A model generated the notes under the pieces. The model was given only the letters and a program-made list of their open reading frames with translations, ran no database searches and was not told where the DNA came from. Positions 9,714-19,514 of a stretch of DNA of 64,000 nucleotides are shown here, in pieces. The stretch is from JAHEIJ01 sp040235565 (lineage in GTDB: Bacteria > Pseudomonadota > Gammaproteobacteria > UBA6429 > Thiohalophilaceae), in contig JBECLA010000101.1 of assembly GCA_040235565.1 (NCBI GenBank), forward strand, positions 8,966 through 72,965. The letters are read 5' to 3'. The translations under genes and the position numbers were made by a program. Numbering within the stretch: the first letter of the stretch is position 1; each line of letters starts with the position of its first letter.

Positions 9714-10535
9714 TTACGAATACTCATTAAATAGCTTGGACGTCACCGGTTTGGTTTTTTTAGCGATCATTGCAATATAGTATAGTGGTTCACCAGCCAT
9801 CGATAATCGATGGCGATAACGCCGGTAACACAGTGGCTGGACGTAGTCCTGCTGGATCAACTGGCGTATTAGTTTACTGAATCCGCTATGATCTCGATCA
9901 TGCAGAAAGTCTTCTTTGATGTTGAATGCCAGCCAACCAGGTGTACTAATCAAGTCCATCGCCTGTAAAAAGGCGAGTGGCGGAATATCTCCAAAACCAA
10001 GAGCCGCAACGGTTGTCAAACAATTAAATTCATGTTCACGTAATTTGGTTTCATCTGTCTTTGAAAGACTAGTAAGATCGGATATGCAATAGTCAGCATA
10101 AACACCGGGACGATCACGTAACGTCGCTTGTTTCGCTTCCTTGATAATATCTACTCCAACTACTTTACGTATGCCATGATGGTGGAGTTCATCACCTACC
10201 ATGCCATTGCCGGCACCGACATCCAGCACCTTGAGACTACGCATATCGGTGCCCCATTCCTCGGCAACATTTTCCAATAAATTCGCTACATAGCTCGGCG
10301 AGCAACACTCAAGGGTATCGTAAAACAGCTTTTCGTAAAGGCCGGGTATCTGAAACACCTGATCATAATCATGAAATCGTATCCGCTGCGTTCTATTCCT
10401 GGTTACAACTTCACACCATTCCTGGTCCTGCTCGGTGTCTGTATCGATATCTTCTGGAAGATTAATTTCTTCTACTCGATCGTCTATATCTTTCAGACGT
10501 TTATGCCATATATCATGGCTCGCCAGATTACTCAT
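9714..10535 (-). CDS. Class I SAM-dependent methyltransferase
   Basis: 273 residues. Motif I VLDVGAGNGMVG (about residues 104-115) and an acidic residue after strand 2 (VVGVDII) mark a Rossmann-type methyltransferase; a charged N-terminal region of about 60 residues precedes it. The substrate is unknown. Monocistronic, convergent with asnB, with a long AT-rich leader upstream. Confidence 0.8.
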   Translation of the reverse strand: MSNLASHDIWHKRLKDIDDRVEEINLPEDIDTDTEQDQEWCEVVTRNRTQRIRFHDYDQVFQIPGLYEKLFYDTLECCSPSYVANLLENVAEEWGTDMRSLKVLDVGAGNGMVGDELHHHGIRKVVGVDIIKEAKQATLRDRPGVYADYCISDLTSLSKTDETKLREHEFNCLTTVAALGFGDIPPLAFLQAMDLISTPGWLAFNIKEDFLHDRDHSGFSKLIRQLIQQDYVQPLCYRRYRHRLSMAGEPLYYIAMIAKKTKPVTSKLFNEYS

Positions 10536-11046
10536 AATGACTACCTTAATATTGTTTTATCTTGTGTATTTACTGCGACAGGCGCCAGTGCATGGCCTGT
10601 GAGAACTTATCGTAAGTCTAGAAACCTGAGATACCGACACGCCATTGGCATCAGGCGAAGACAGGAATAACAATTATTCCTGAATCTGATAATTATTTAA
10701 TAATAACATGCACTGTAGAAAATATCTAATCGTATGGCATAAATGAATTGTCTAAACATCGCGCGAAACAAATATTTATAAACAACCCGATAATCTTTAA
10801 TATCTGAGCAGAAGAGGCATATCAAGCATAACACACTGATTTATTGGCATAAACAGTATAAGTAATCGCTGATATTTGACAAACTCATATTGCCCATATT
10901 TCACAGTAAAAGAATAAGAAAAAATTTAAACACAAGCTCGTCTCTAAACTCCGCAAGGAGACCTGTATAGTTCCGGGAATTTTCTTCAATTGAGGCTATC
11001 AAATTTTACAAATGCATCTAAACATACTGAACAGGAGATCTTATTC
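10536..11046. other. AT-rich intergenic region with one perfect palindrome
   Basis: 511 bp between divergent genes. It holds a perfect 9-bp inverted repeat with a 3-nt loop (CAGGAATAA CAA TTATTCCTG, 10662-10682), probably an operator or a small hairpin. A Shine-Dalgarno (AGGAG, 11033-11037) precedes the hydrolase start. No gene or known RNA element seen. Confidence 0.5.
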
Positions 11047-11799
11047 ATGCTCTTCAGACAACTGTTTGAACCGGATTCATCAACGTATAGTTATCTTGTT
11101 GCCTGTCCTGACACCGGTCAGTGTGCCATTATTGATCCTGTACTTGATACCGCAGAGCGAGACCTGAGTGTCCTGCAATCGCTCCATCTCAAGCTAACTT
11201 ATACCATTGACACACATATTCATGCGGACCATTTAAGCGGTGCACGTCGTCTCAAAGGCTTGACGGGCAGCAAAATCGCCTATCCGGCTATTGACGAATT
11301 GGCCTGTGCCGACCTGGGATTGCAGGAAGGAAAGCCATTTCAGATTGGCAATATCGAAATGCATCCTCTGTTTACGCCGGGTCATACCGATCATCATCAT
11401 GCCTATTTAATTCATACACCGGTGCACAGCATTTTGTTTTCCGGTGATGCCTTAATGATTGATGGTGTTGGACGAACTGATTTTCAGTCTGGTGATACCA
11501 CGACTCTTTATAATAGTATTCAACAAAAGTTTTTCAGTTTACCCGATGAAACCCTGGTATATCCATGCCATGATTATAATCAGCGACGTATCAGTACTAT
11601 CGGCCAGGAAAAGACTCGCAATAAGCATATCGGCGGCAAGTCATTGAGAGAATTTATTGAAACCATGGACAATCTCGAACTACCGTTTCCTCGCAAGATC
11701 GAATTTGCTGTAGCAGGGAATCAACAATGTGGTCAGTGTCCTGAGGATATTCCAGAAAAATATCAGGGGCCGTGTGCTAAATACGACCAGGGCGAATGA
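11047..11799 (+). CDS. Metallo-beta-lactamase-fold hydrolase, persulfide-dioxygenase (ETHE1) like
   Basis: 250 residues from ATG 11047, chosen because AGGAG lies 10 nt upstream; the frame is open from TTG 10990. Metal-binding motifs are in order: THIHADH, GHTDHHH, FSGDALM...GRTDF and PCHDY. The SGDxL...GRxDFQ region and YPCHDYN fit ETHE1-type persulfide dioxygenases/glyoxalase II relatives, which oxidise glutathione persulfide to sulfite. A C-terminal extension holds a QQCGQCPED cysteine pair. An MFS gene starts immediately after the stop codon. Confidence 0.8.
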   Translation: MLFRQLFEPDSSTYSYLVACPDTGQCAIIDPVLDTAERDLSVLQSLHLKLTYTIDTHIHADHLSGARRLKGLTGSKIAYPAIDELACADLGLQEGKPFQIGNIEMHPLFTPGHTDHHHAYLIHTPVHSILFSGDALMIDGVGRTDFQSGDTTTLYNSIQQKFFSLPDETLVYPCHDYNQRRISTIGQEKTRNKHIGGKSLREFIETMDNLELPFPRKIEFAVAGNQQCGQCPEDIPEKYQGPCAKYDQGE

Positions 11800-13125
11800 A
11801 TGACATCACGCACTCCGTTCGAGCAAGGTTTAGGCTGGCTATATGACCAGGTGACCGGCGATGAAGATGCGCGGGTATGTAAAGAAATTCCTGATGAGGC
11901 CTGCGCAGAACAACCTCGTAATTTTTTTGCGTATCTGTTTGCGAATTTACTCAATAAAATTTCGGATGAACTCGTCAGTGCCCGTTTAACTTTGCCCTGG
12001 CTCTTCAGTGTCCTCGGCGTACCAGCTACTTTTGTTGGATTTCTGGTACCCATCCGGGAAGCAGGAGTATTATTACCGCAATTAATCGTGGCCGCTTATG
12101 TGCGAGCGCTGAGCAAACGGAAAATCGTCTGGTTGCTCGGTGCATTTCTGTCGGCAGTGATGTTATTCCTCATGGGCCTCGCAGCGTGGCAGACTGATGG
12201 TGTTATTGCCGGCTGGTTAATATTAGCCTGTCTGGTGTTTTACAGCCTGGCACGCGGCCTGTGTTCTGTTTCGGCCAAGGATGTACTTGGCAAGACCATA
12301 TCCAAGACGCGTCGTGGCCGTTTAATGGGCTATAGTGCGTCAATTGCCGGTCTGGCAACACTGGGAATTGGACTACTGTTACAAAGTGATATTGTTGGAC
12401 AGGACAACAAACCGGTTTTACTTGCGTTTATTGTTATTGCCGCGCTGCTTTGGTTATTGGCATTCCTGAGTTTTGCCGCCATTGTTGAACCCGATGGTTC
12501 GACCGAAGGAGGTGGCAACGCCTTGCAGGTCGCATTCAATAGCCTCCGGTTGCTGTTTGACGATAAACCTTTCCAACAATATGTGATCAGCCGCATTCTC
12601 TTATTGAGCGTAGCGCTGGTTATCCCGTTTTACGTCATACTTATGCAACAAAGATTGGAAAATGATCTTGCTCTTCTCGGCTGGTTAATTATTGCAAATG
12701 GCCTGGCCAGCAGCCTGAGTGCACCATTAATCGGGAAACTGGCCGATTATAGCAGTCGCAATGTGATGGCCGGAGCTGCCTTGCTGGCTGCCGTGGTGGG
12801 AGGAGTCACCTGGTATGCCAGCGATTATCATCCCGATTGGCAACTGGGATTAATCAGCGTTATTTCTGTGTTTTTTCTTATAAATCTTGCCCATGGTGCT
12901 GTCAGACTGGGACGCAAGGTCTATCTGGTCGATATGGCCAATAGCGATAATCGTGCACAATATGTGGCCGTAAGTAATACCGTGATTGGGGTAGCCATGC
13001 TGATTGGTGGTCTGATCGGTGTCATCGCCGAAATGTTAAATGTGCAGACAGTGATATTAATTCTGGCGATAATTTCCCTGTTCAGCAGTATCTATATCAA
13101 ACGACTTCCCGAGGTCAGCGGGTAG
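11800..13125 (+). CDS. MFS transporter
   Basis: 441 residues with about twelve hydrophobic segments after an N-terminal cytoplasmic stretch of about 60 residues containing Cys (CKEIPDEACAEQP). The ATG at 11800 directly follows the previous stop, so it is co-transcribed with the persulfide-dioxygenase-like gene. Substrate unknown; the pairing makes a sulfur compound plausible, but that is inference. Confidence 0.8.
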   Translation: MTSRTPFEQGLGWLYDQVTGDEDARVCKEIPDEACAEQPRNFFAYLFANLLNKISDELVSARLTLPWLFSVLGVPATFVGFLVPIREAGVLLPQLIVAAYVRALSKRKIVWLLGAFLSAVMLFLMGLAAWQTDGVIAGWLILACLVFYSLARGLCSVSAKDVLGKTISKTRRGRLMGYSASIAGLATLGIGLLLQSDIVGQDNKPVLLAFIVIAALLWLLAFLSFAAIVEPDGSTEGGGNALQVAFNSLRLLFDDKPFQQYVISRILLLSVALVIPFYVILMQQRLENDLALLGWLIIANGLASSLSAPLIGKLADYSSRNVMAGAALLAAVVGGVTWYASDYHPDWQLGLISVISVFFLINLAHGAVRLGRKVYLVDMANSDNRAQYVAVSNTVIGVAMLIGGLIGVIAEMLNVQTVILILAIISLFSSIYIKRLPEVSG

Positions 13126-13247
13126 ACTGAGGAACTGTTCTCGCCATATATTATCTGCAATGGACTATTTGCGCGCTATACAGCTCATTTTGCAGATCGT
13201 AAAATCATTACCGTCCGTGCCAATTATTGAACAACAGGTGACGAGTC

Positions 13248-13631
13248 ATGCTTGATGTAAATCCGGATACGGTTTGTTTTCTGATCAGTAAAGCTCGGGA
13301 ATTTCATGCTCAGGAAGAAGTGGTCATCCCTGATGTGCCCGATAGTCCCTCTGATGATTGGGGCCTGCAAGCACTGGCCGCTCATGGCAATGATCCCACC
13401 TTTCAGGAATTCAGATCCACTTTCAATGATCTCGAACCCGATCAACAACATAATGTGGTGGCATTATTCTGGCTTGGCCGTGGTGATTTTGACGTTGGTG
13501 AATGGCAGGCGGCACTGGATGAAGCACAGGAGTACTGGACACCGGAAACCGCGGAATATCTGCTTGCCCATCCGATGCTATCAGACTACCTGTTAGAAGG
13601 ATTATCGATGCTGGATTACACCTGTGAATAA
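13248..13631 (+). CDS. DUF3775 family protein
   Basis: 127 residues, acidic and soluble, with the pattern of DUF3775 proteins (FLISKAREFHAQEEV near the start; NVVALFWLGRGDF in the middle; TAEYLLAHPMLSDYL near the end). Function unknown. It precedes an MFS gene by 46 bp. Confidence 0.75.
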   Translation: MLDVNPDTVCFLISKAREFHAQEEVVIPDVPDSPSDDWGLQALAAHGNDPTFQEFRSTFNDLEPDQQHNVVALFWLGRGDFDVGEWQAALDEAQEYWTPETAEYLLAHPMLSDYLLEGLSMLDYTCE

Positions 13632-13677
13632 CTTTTTATCCTGAAACAGGAGCACTGATCTTTAGCTGTTTAATTTT

Positions 13678-14910
13678 ATGTTAAGTACCGTCCTGTCCGT
13701 TTACTCGTTATTGCTTGCCATCGGGATCTTGTTGCTCGGATCCGGCTTACTAGGGACGCTGGTGGGCCTGCGTGCCAGTCTGGAAGGATTCTCAAACAGC
13801 GTTATCGGTATCGTGATGTCGGCATTTTTTGTCGGCTATATCGTTGGTGCCTACCTGTGTCCACGCCTGGTGCAGAATGTGGGTTATATTCGCGCGTTTT
13901 CGGTGCTGGCCGCGGTGGCGGCGGTTGCGATGATCCTTCACGGTCTGGTGATCGAGCCGTTTGTCTGGTGGGGACTACGGGTTATCAGCGGTATTTGTGT
14001 GGTGGGGCTGTATATGATTATCGAGAGTTGGCTGCAAAGTCTGATAAAGAGCCATCCCAAACGCGGTCGTATTTTTTCGGTCTACATGATGACAACCCTG
14101 GTCGCGCTAGGCGCGGGTCAATATTTGTTGCTGATCTACGGTGCGGCCCAGCTTGCCAGTTTTGCTCTGGGAGCAATATTTTTTATTTTGTCACTGATAC
14201 CGATTGCGGTCACCCGTCTGTCTCAACCTGTTCAAGTTACGATACCGACAATGATGCTGCGAAAACTGCTCAAACAGTCTCCGTTGGGTACAATCGGCGC
14301 ATTTTGTTCCGGTCTGGTCAGTGGCGCTTTCTGGGGTATGGGTGCCTTGTACGCGAAAGGACTGGGTTTTGACAATACCGGTATTGCCATCTTTTTGAGC
14401 AGTGTCATTATCGGAGGTGTTTTGCTCCAGTATCCGATTGGCCATCGCTCTGATCTGCACGACCGCCGATTGGTATTGACGATTGTCTCACTCATCGCTG
14501 CTATTGTTGCGTGTCTGACGTTTTTTATCCCGCCTGATAACAAACCGGTTTTTTTCTCGCTGATCGTGCTTTATGGTGGTTTCTCATTTTCAATATACTC
14601 GCTCAGTGTCGCGCATACCCAGGATCAGATTGAAATGGATATGGTAATGGATGCGACGCGAACCTTATTGCTATTTAATGGTGTGGGGGCGGCTATTGGT
14701 CCCATCATAGCCGGTATCGTAATGCAACTTGGTGGTAGCGGTGCCCTGATGCTGTTTTTCGGTTTCATTCTGGGATTACTGGCGCTGTTTGCTATTTACC
14801 GTCTAACGGTGGCGACACCCATCCCACTGGAAGCACAGGAGGCATTTGTGCCTATGGCACGTACCAGCCCGGAAGTGGTGGAGCTTGATCCGCGTCTCGA
14901 ATCAGAATAG
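13678..14910 (+). CDS. MFS transporter, YcaD-like
   Basis: 410 residues, twelve predicted membrane segments. Features resemble the YcaD/YfkF-like branch (FVGYIVGAYLCPRLVQNVGYIR, IIESWLQSL). Predicted inner-membrane exporter or permease of unknown substrate. No strong Shine-Dalgarno before 13678. Confidence 0.8.
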   Translation: MLSTVLSVYSLLLAIGILLLGSGLLGTLVGLRASLEGFSNSVIGIVMSAFFVGYIVGAYLCPRLVQNVGYIRAFSVLAAVAAVAMILHGLVIEPFVWWGLRVISGICVVGLYMIIESWLQSLIKSHPKRGRIFSVYMMTTLVALGAGQYLLLIYGAAQLASFALGAIFFILSLIPIAVTRLSQPVQVTIPTMMLRKLLKQSPLGTIGAFCSGLVSGAFWGMGALYAKGLGFDNTGIAIFLSSVIIGGVLLQYPIGHRSDLHDRRLVLTIVSLIAAIVACLTFFIPPDNKPVFFSLIVLYGGFSFSIYSLSVAHTQDQIEMDMVMDATRTLLLFNGVGAAIGPIIAGIVMQLGGSGALMLFFGFILGLLALFAIYRLTVATPIPLEAQEAFVPMARTSPEVVELDPRLESE

Positions 14911-15106
14911 ACAATTCTGTCTCCATGCGACTAAAACCATCATCTCGACGAACACAGACAACTGTTTCATCCCCGGCATGACATTTACAATTCAACTGGC
15001 AGAAGGGTGCAATAATCCACAACAGAACTATTATTTTCAGTAGCGTGTGATATTTTCAGTATCATTGCAGCCAGATTCATATTATTCATTAATTACGTAA
15101 TACAGG

Positions 15107-15583
15107 ATGACAGACATGAAGCTCTATCTGGTACAACATGGTGAGGCTTGCGCTAAAGAAGTTGATCCTGAGCGCCCCTTGAATGCGCAAGGTATGGCCG
15201 ATGTAGAGCGACTTGCCGCATTCCTCAAACAGGCTGGTGTCCAGGTAGAAAGGGTAATTCACAGCGGCAAGCTCCGCGCGCAGCAGACGGCGGAACGACT
15301 GGCACAGTCAATCGCTGCAGATACAGAACCGGAGACCAGCGGTCTTATCAACCCCAACGACAACCCGAAAGCCTTTGATTGGCAAAGTGAAAGTTGGGAC
15401 ACAAATACGCTCATTGTTGGCCATTTACCATTTATGGCCAAACTGGTATCACATTTACTAATCGAAGATGACACCAGACTCATCACTGCCTACCATCCTG
15501 GCAGTATCGTTTGTCTGGAACATACTGAAGAGGGAGGCTGGCAAATCAACTGGATGCTGCGACCTGAATTGCTCCGCTCCTGA
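15107..15583 (+). CDS. sixA: SixA-type phosphohistidine phosphatase
   Basis: 158 residues of the histidine phosphatase superfamily. The catalytic block reads LVQHGEA instead of the usual RHG; the second histidine is in VGHLPF and a conserved Arg is in SGKLRAQQTA. SixA dephosphorylates phosphohistidine domains such as PTS-type carriers. ATG 15107 or 15116 are both possible. A 29-bp gap separates it from the SDR gene. Confidence 0.82.
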   Translation: MTDMKLYLVQHGEACAKEVDPERPLNAQGMADVERLAAFLKQAGVQVERVIHSGKLRAQQTAERLAQSIAADTEPETSGLINPNDNPKAFDWQSESWDTNTLIVGHLPFMAKLVSHLLIEDDTRLITAYHPGSIVCLEHTEEGGWQINWMLRPELLRS

Positions 15584-15612
15584 AGACACAAAATAATATA
15601 CCGGGATACAAG

Positions 15613-16311
15613 ATGCCAAGTATTCTGATTACAGGCAGCAATCGTGGCCTCGGCCTTGAATGGGTTCGCCAATATCTTGAGATTGGCTGGCGTGTGTATG
15701 CAACTTGCCGTTCTCCTGAAAGGGCTGCCGACCTGCAACAACTTCAGCAACAATACGATACGCTCTCTATTCACCAACTGGATATCACCCGGCCTCAACA
15801 TATAATGCAGATAAGCCGGGAATTAACTGCCACCAAACTGGATATTCTTGTTAACAATGCCGGTATGTACTATGAACGGTGGGGAAGGGACAGGCTGGGG
15901 AAAATTGACTATGATGCCTGGCAGGAAACTTTCCAGGTCAATACGCTTGGCGCAGTTCGTGTGACGGAAGCATTACGGGCGAACTTGTCACAAAGCAAAA
16001 AACGGTTAGTAATAAATATAACCAGTCATATGGGCAGTATCGAGGAAATTTCCTCGGCCAATGATTATGCCTATCGTTCCAGTAAAGCGGCACTCAATGC
16101 AGTTATGAAAGGGCTGGCATATGAACTGGCGGAATATGACATTGGCGTTCTGCTTTTACATCCTGGCTGGGTCAGGACCCGGATGGGCGGCAGTTCTGCC
16201 CCCTTGTCCGCCAGGGATAGCGTCAGCAATATGCGAAACCTGGTAGACCGATTTCAACAGGTGGATAGCGGCAAGTTCTATCGCCATGACGGCTCTGTCA
16301 TACCGTGGTAA
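15613..16311 (+). CDS. Short-chain dehydrogenase/reductase
   Basis: 232 residues. The NAD(P) motif TGSNRGLG, the NNAG motif and the catalytic Ser...YxxxK (YRSSK, about residues 157-161) are present. Classical SDR of the sniffer/CsgA-like type; substrate unknown. Same strand and close to sixA. Confidence 0.88.
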   Translation: MPSILITGSNRGLGLEWVRQYLEIGWRVYATCRSPERAADLQQLQQQYDTLSIHQLDITRPQHIMQISRELTATKLDILVNNAGMYYERWGRDRLGKIDYDAWQETFQVNTLGAVRVTEALRANLSQSKKRLVINITSHMGSIEEISSANDYAYRSSKAALNAVMKGLAYELAEYDIGVLLLHPGWVRTRMGGSSAPLSARDSVSNMRNLVDRFQQVDSGKFYRHDGSVIPW

Positions 16312-16390
16312 TTTCAAATCAACTATCTACAGGCACAGGATGAGGTTTATAGTCCATTATTTTGTTTACATAGTGTGTGCTGTTTGTTTT

Positions 16391-17233
16391 TCAGACTTTT
16401 GCATTTGATGATCGTATTGTCAGGTAAATCCCACCCAGAACTACGCTACTGGCAATTAATAAACGTAAGCTCACGGGTTCTGCCAGCAGGATGACGCCAC
16501 CGAACGCGGCGATGACTGGAACAGATAATTGTACGGTTGCCGCGCTTGTTGGAGTAAGTTTAGGAAGTACACTGTACCAGATTACATAACCGAGAGCGGA
16601 TGCGAGGGCACCCGATAAAACAGCAAGTGTAATGCCTTCGGATGTGAGTTCACTATTAAAATAAAAGACCGCACCGGTAAGTAACGCCAAAGGAATAGTT
16701 CCGATAAAATTCCAACTCGTGACAGTAAGCGGATTCATCGATCCTCTACCGCGTATGGTATAGATGCCCCAGGCCACGCCAGCGAAGATCATTAATACCG
16801 CACTGAGCAATGGTGGTGCACTCACGCTTGGCATTAATAGATAAACCAGACCACTGAATGCTGCGATAATTCCTGTCCATACTAATTTTCCATATCGCTC
16901 CCCCTTGAACAATCCAAACAGAATCATCGTTATTTGTACTGTGCCGAACAAAATCAGGGCACCTGTCCCGGCTGATAATTGAATATAGGAAAATGAAAAA
17001 CAAATTGCATAGATAAAAAGCATCAAAACCGAAATTTGGTTAACTCTTGACCTGGTAAATCCACGGTTCCGAGACAACAGTATCAGTGTCAGCATGGCAG
17101 CCCCGCTTAACAGGCGTATGGACGTAAAACTGGCTGCGTCAATCGTATTATCACCCAATGCCATACGGCACAGAATTGAATTGGTGGCAAAGGCCAATAT
17201 GGCCAGGCAGGTTAAAAAATAGTGCATTTTCAC
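16391..17233 (-). CDS. DMT-superfamily (EamA) transporter
   Basis: 280 residues with ten hydrophobic segments arranged as two EamA repeats. Predicted small-metabolite exporter in the inner membrane. Lies 48 bp downstream of the MBL-fold gene on the same strand and is convergent with the SDR gene. Confidence 0.85.
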   Translation of the reverse strand: MKMHYFLTCLAILAFATNSILCRMALGDNTIDAASFTSIRLLSGAAMLTLILLSRNRGFTRSRVNQISVLMLFIYAICFSFSYIQLSAGTGALILFGTVQITMILFGLFKGERYGKLVWTGIIAAFSGLVYLLMPSVSAPPLLSAVLMIFAGVAWGIYTIRGRGSMNPLTVTSWNFIGTIPLALLTGAVFYFNSELTSEGITLAVLSGALASALGYVIWYSVLPKLTPTSAATVQLSVPVIAAFGGVILLAEPVSLRLLIASSVVLGGIYLTIRSSNAKV

Positions 17234-17281
17234 AATATCTCATTGACTTCCGGATTATAATGACCAAAGGAAATTCAGAAC

Positions 17282-18214
17282 CTAGAAATTTTCTTCTTCC
17301 ACCTGTAGATAAGTCCGACTGATATTTCCTCCCATAAGTTGATCAAAATACTTCCGTTTTCTCCATTCGCTTAAATCCATGATGTTGCGTATTTCACTGT
17401 CCATAAGATTATTCTTGTATCCCGATTCAATATCCGCATAGAGTTGCTTCATCATCTGATGCATTTTGACGACGTCTTTTGTTGTCATTAATTCTCCATG
17501 ACCAGGCACGATAACAGTCAATGGTATCTTGCTAATCTGTTCAAGAGTCTCAATCCAGGTCTTGACATGGCCATCCCGGAAATTGGGCATAATTGTATTG
17601 ACGAGGATGTCTCCGGCGATCAGGATCTGATCTTTCGGCAAATGCACCATCAAATCATTTGATGTATGAGAACCCGGCGGTACCCATATCACCAGATCGA
17701 TCCCCTGTAACGTAATCGTAGTGCGCGTGTCTTCAGGATAAGTGATCGTTGAAGATATGGGTTTGGTATTTGGAAAATGCAAACCGGTCATACTTTCCAC
17801 CAGGCCAAGCCACTCATAACCGGTTTCTTCAATAGCCACCTTACACTTTTTCGAACTGATTATCCTGGCGTCCGGGAATTCACTGTTACCAAGAGTATGA
17901 TCACCATGATGATGAGTGTTAATCACATGCGTGATGGGCATGGTTGTGATGCGCCGGATATGACCCTTGATGTGGCGCCCGATCTCATCAGTAAATCCGG
18001 TATCAACCAGGATTACTCCCTCGTCGCCAAGAATAACCGCGCTGTTGACCATGTATCCGCGATTGTTCCTGTCCGGCAATTCGGCGGGGCCCAAAAAGGC
18101 ATAAACCCGTTCACTCAGTTTTATCACCTTTGGTTCCGGCAATATGCCATTTACATTGGCTGCAGTAACCAGTGTGGTAATTGACATGAAAACCAATACA
18201 AAAAGTAACCGCAT
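17282..18214 (-). CDS. Secreted MBL-fold metallo-hydrolase
   Basis: 310 residues from ATG 18214, chosen because it begins a clear signal peptide (MRLLFVLVFMSITTLVTA); an in-frame ATG 13 codons upstream is less likely. The HHHGDH zinc motif, GSHTSNDL, AGDILVN and PGHG motifs are intact. Periplasmic hydrolase of the type found near quinoprotein systems or class B3-like lactamase relatives; substrate unknown. Confidence 0.8.
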   Translation of the reverse strand: MRLLFVLVFMSITTLVTAANVNGILPEPKVIKLSERVYAFLGPAELPDRNNRGYMVNSAVILGDEGVILVDTGFTDEIGRHIKGHIRRITTMPITHVINTHHHGDHTLGNSEFPDARIISSKKCKVAIEETGYEWLGLVESMTGLHFPNTKPISSTITYPEDTRTTITLQGIDLVIWVPPGSHTSNDLMVHLPKDQILIAGDILVNTIMPNFRDGHVKTWIETLEQISKIPLTVIVPGHGELMTTKDVVKMHQMMKQLYADIESGYKNNLMDSEIRNIMDLSEWRKRKYFDQLMGGNISRTYLQVEEENF

Positions 18215-18430
18215 TGTTCGAGCCTCGCTGCGCCAGGTGTCCAAATGAGTCAATCAGCAGAAAACGGGGAGGGTGATTCTCCGCTTTCAACCGGGTCATG
18301 CCGCCAGAGAGGGCTCCCTCGGGCCATCTCGTATTACTACAGTCAGCAACGCCGGTGATTTCGTCGGCTGAAACCAATCCTTTGAACATGCTGCTAAGAG
18401 AAGTCTGGCAGAGTCTGACCTTGATTCCAG

Positions 18431-18468
18431 ATGGCGTATATGCCATTGTTAGATGGTATATTGGCCAT
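18431..18468. promoter_or_regulatory. Two tandem ATGG...CCAT dyads upstream of the GlxA-type regulator
   Basis: Two 16-bp dyads, ATGGCGTATATGCCAT (18431-18446) and ATGGTATATTGGCCAT (18453-18468), lie 22 bp apart centre to centre, two helical turns. They end 20 bp before the regulator start at 18489, so autoregulation or control of the divergent hydrolase gene is likely. Confidence 0.5.
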
Positions 18469-18488
18469 TTATCCAGTGAGGTCCGGAA

Positions 18489-19499
18489 ATGCATATCACC
18501 ATTTTGGTTCCCGGTTATGGTCTGTCATCCGCGGTTATTGGCCCGTACGAGGTATTCAGCAATAGCGGTGTCATCTGGAATGCCTTGTTCGCTGACGAAA
18601 TTCGGGCTTCTTTCGAGGTCATAACCGCCTCTGTGGACGGCAATCCGGTAGATTATGAAGGTGGTATTACAATCAAACCGGATAAATCCATATCACAGAT
18701 CAGAAAAACCGATTTGATTTTTATCCCCACCATTGGACTGGATATCGATAACGCGTTAGACCGCAATAGCCGAATGATAACTTTTCTGCGTCGCCAGGCA
18801 GAAAAGGGGACAGCACTTGCCGCTGTATGTAGTGGGGTCGCACTGCTGGCAGAAACCGGACTGTTGAACGGTAAGCAGGCGACAACGCACTGGGCGCTGG
18901 CTGATCGATATCGCAAACGTTATCCGAATATTGACTGGAAGCCGGAATTATTCATCACAGAATCGGGTAATATTTATTGTGGTGGGGGTGTGTATGCCGC
19001 CCTGGACCTGTGTTTGCATCTGGTGGAACGCTACGCCGGATACGAAATCGCCAAACAATGCAGTCGGGCCCTGTTAATCGACCCGCCCCGTACCTGGCAG
19101 GCCAGTTTCAGTGCGCCCCTGCCTAATCAGCAACATCAGGACAAAAAAATTCAAAAGGCGGAGGAATATTTGCATGAAAATTTCCACGCCAATTTTGGGG
19201 TAGATGAACTGGCCAAAAATGTGGGCATGAGTACGCGTAATTTTACACGCCGGTTCAGGCAGGCAACGGGTGAAGCGCCTTTGACGTACTTGCATAAACT
19301 ACGTATAAATTATGCAAAACAATTACTGGAAACTGACTACAAATCAGTTCAGGCAATCTGCTACGAAGTGGGGTATACGGATATCCCGTTTTTCCGGAAT
19401 GTGTTTAAGCGTTACACCGGAATGACACCCAAAGAATATAAACAAAGATTTTCAGGACCCCGGCTAAAGGATCAAATGGCAGCCACGGTTTACAGGTAA
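18489..19499 (+). CDS. GlxA-family transcriptional regulator (DJ-1/PfpI plus AraC)
   Basis: 336 residues. Residues about 1-190 form a DJ-1/PfpI-like domain with AAVCSGVALLAETGLL around the nucleophile-elbow Cys. Residues about 225-320 hold two helix-turn-helix motifs of AraC type (FGVDELAKNVGMSTRNFTRR, VQAICYEVGYTDIPFF). Cytoplasmic DNA-binding regulator, probably of the amidotransferase and HExxH genes 15 bp downstream. Confidence 0.88.
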   Translation: MHITILVPGYGLSSAVIGPYEVFSNSGVIWNALFADEIRASFEVITASVDGNPVDYEGGITIKPDKSISQIRKTDLIFIPTIGLDIDNALDRNSRMITFLRRQAEKGTALAAVCSGVALLAETGLLNGKQATTHWALADRYRKRYPNIDWKPELFITESGNIYCGGGVYAALDLCLHLVERYAGYEIAKQCSRALLIDPPRTWQASFSAPLPNQQHQDKKIQKAEEYLHENFHANFGVDELAKNVGMSTRNFTRRFRQATGEAPLTYLHKLRINYAKQLLETDYKSVQAICYEVGYTDIPFFRNVFKRYTGMTPKEYKQRFSGPRLKDQMAATVYR

Positions 19500-19514
19500 G
19501 CAGCGAAATATAAG

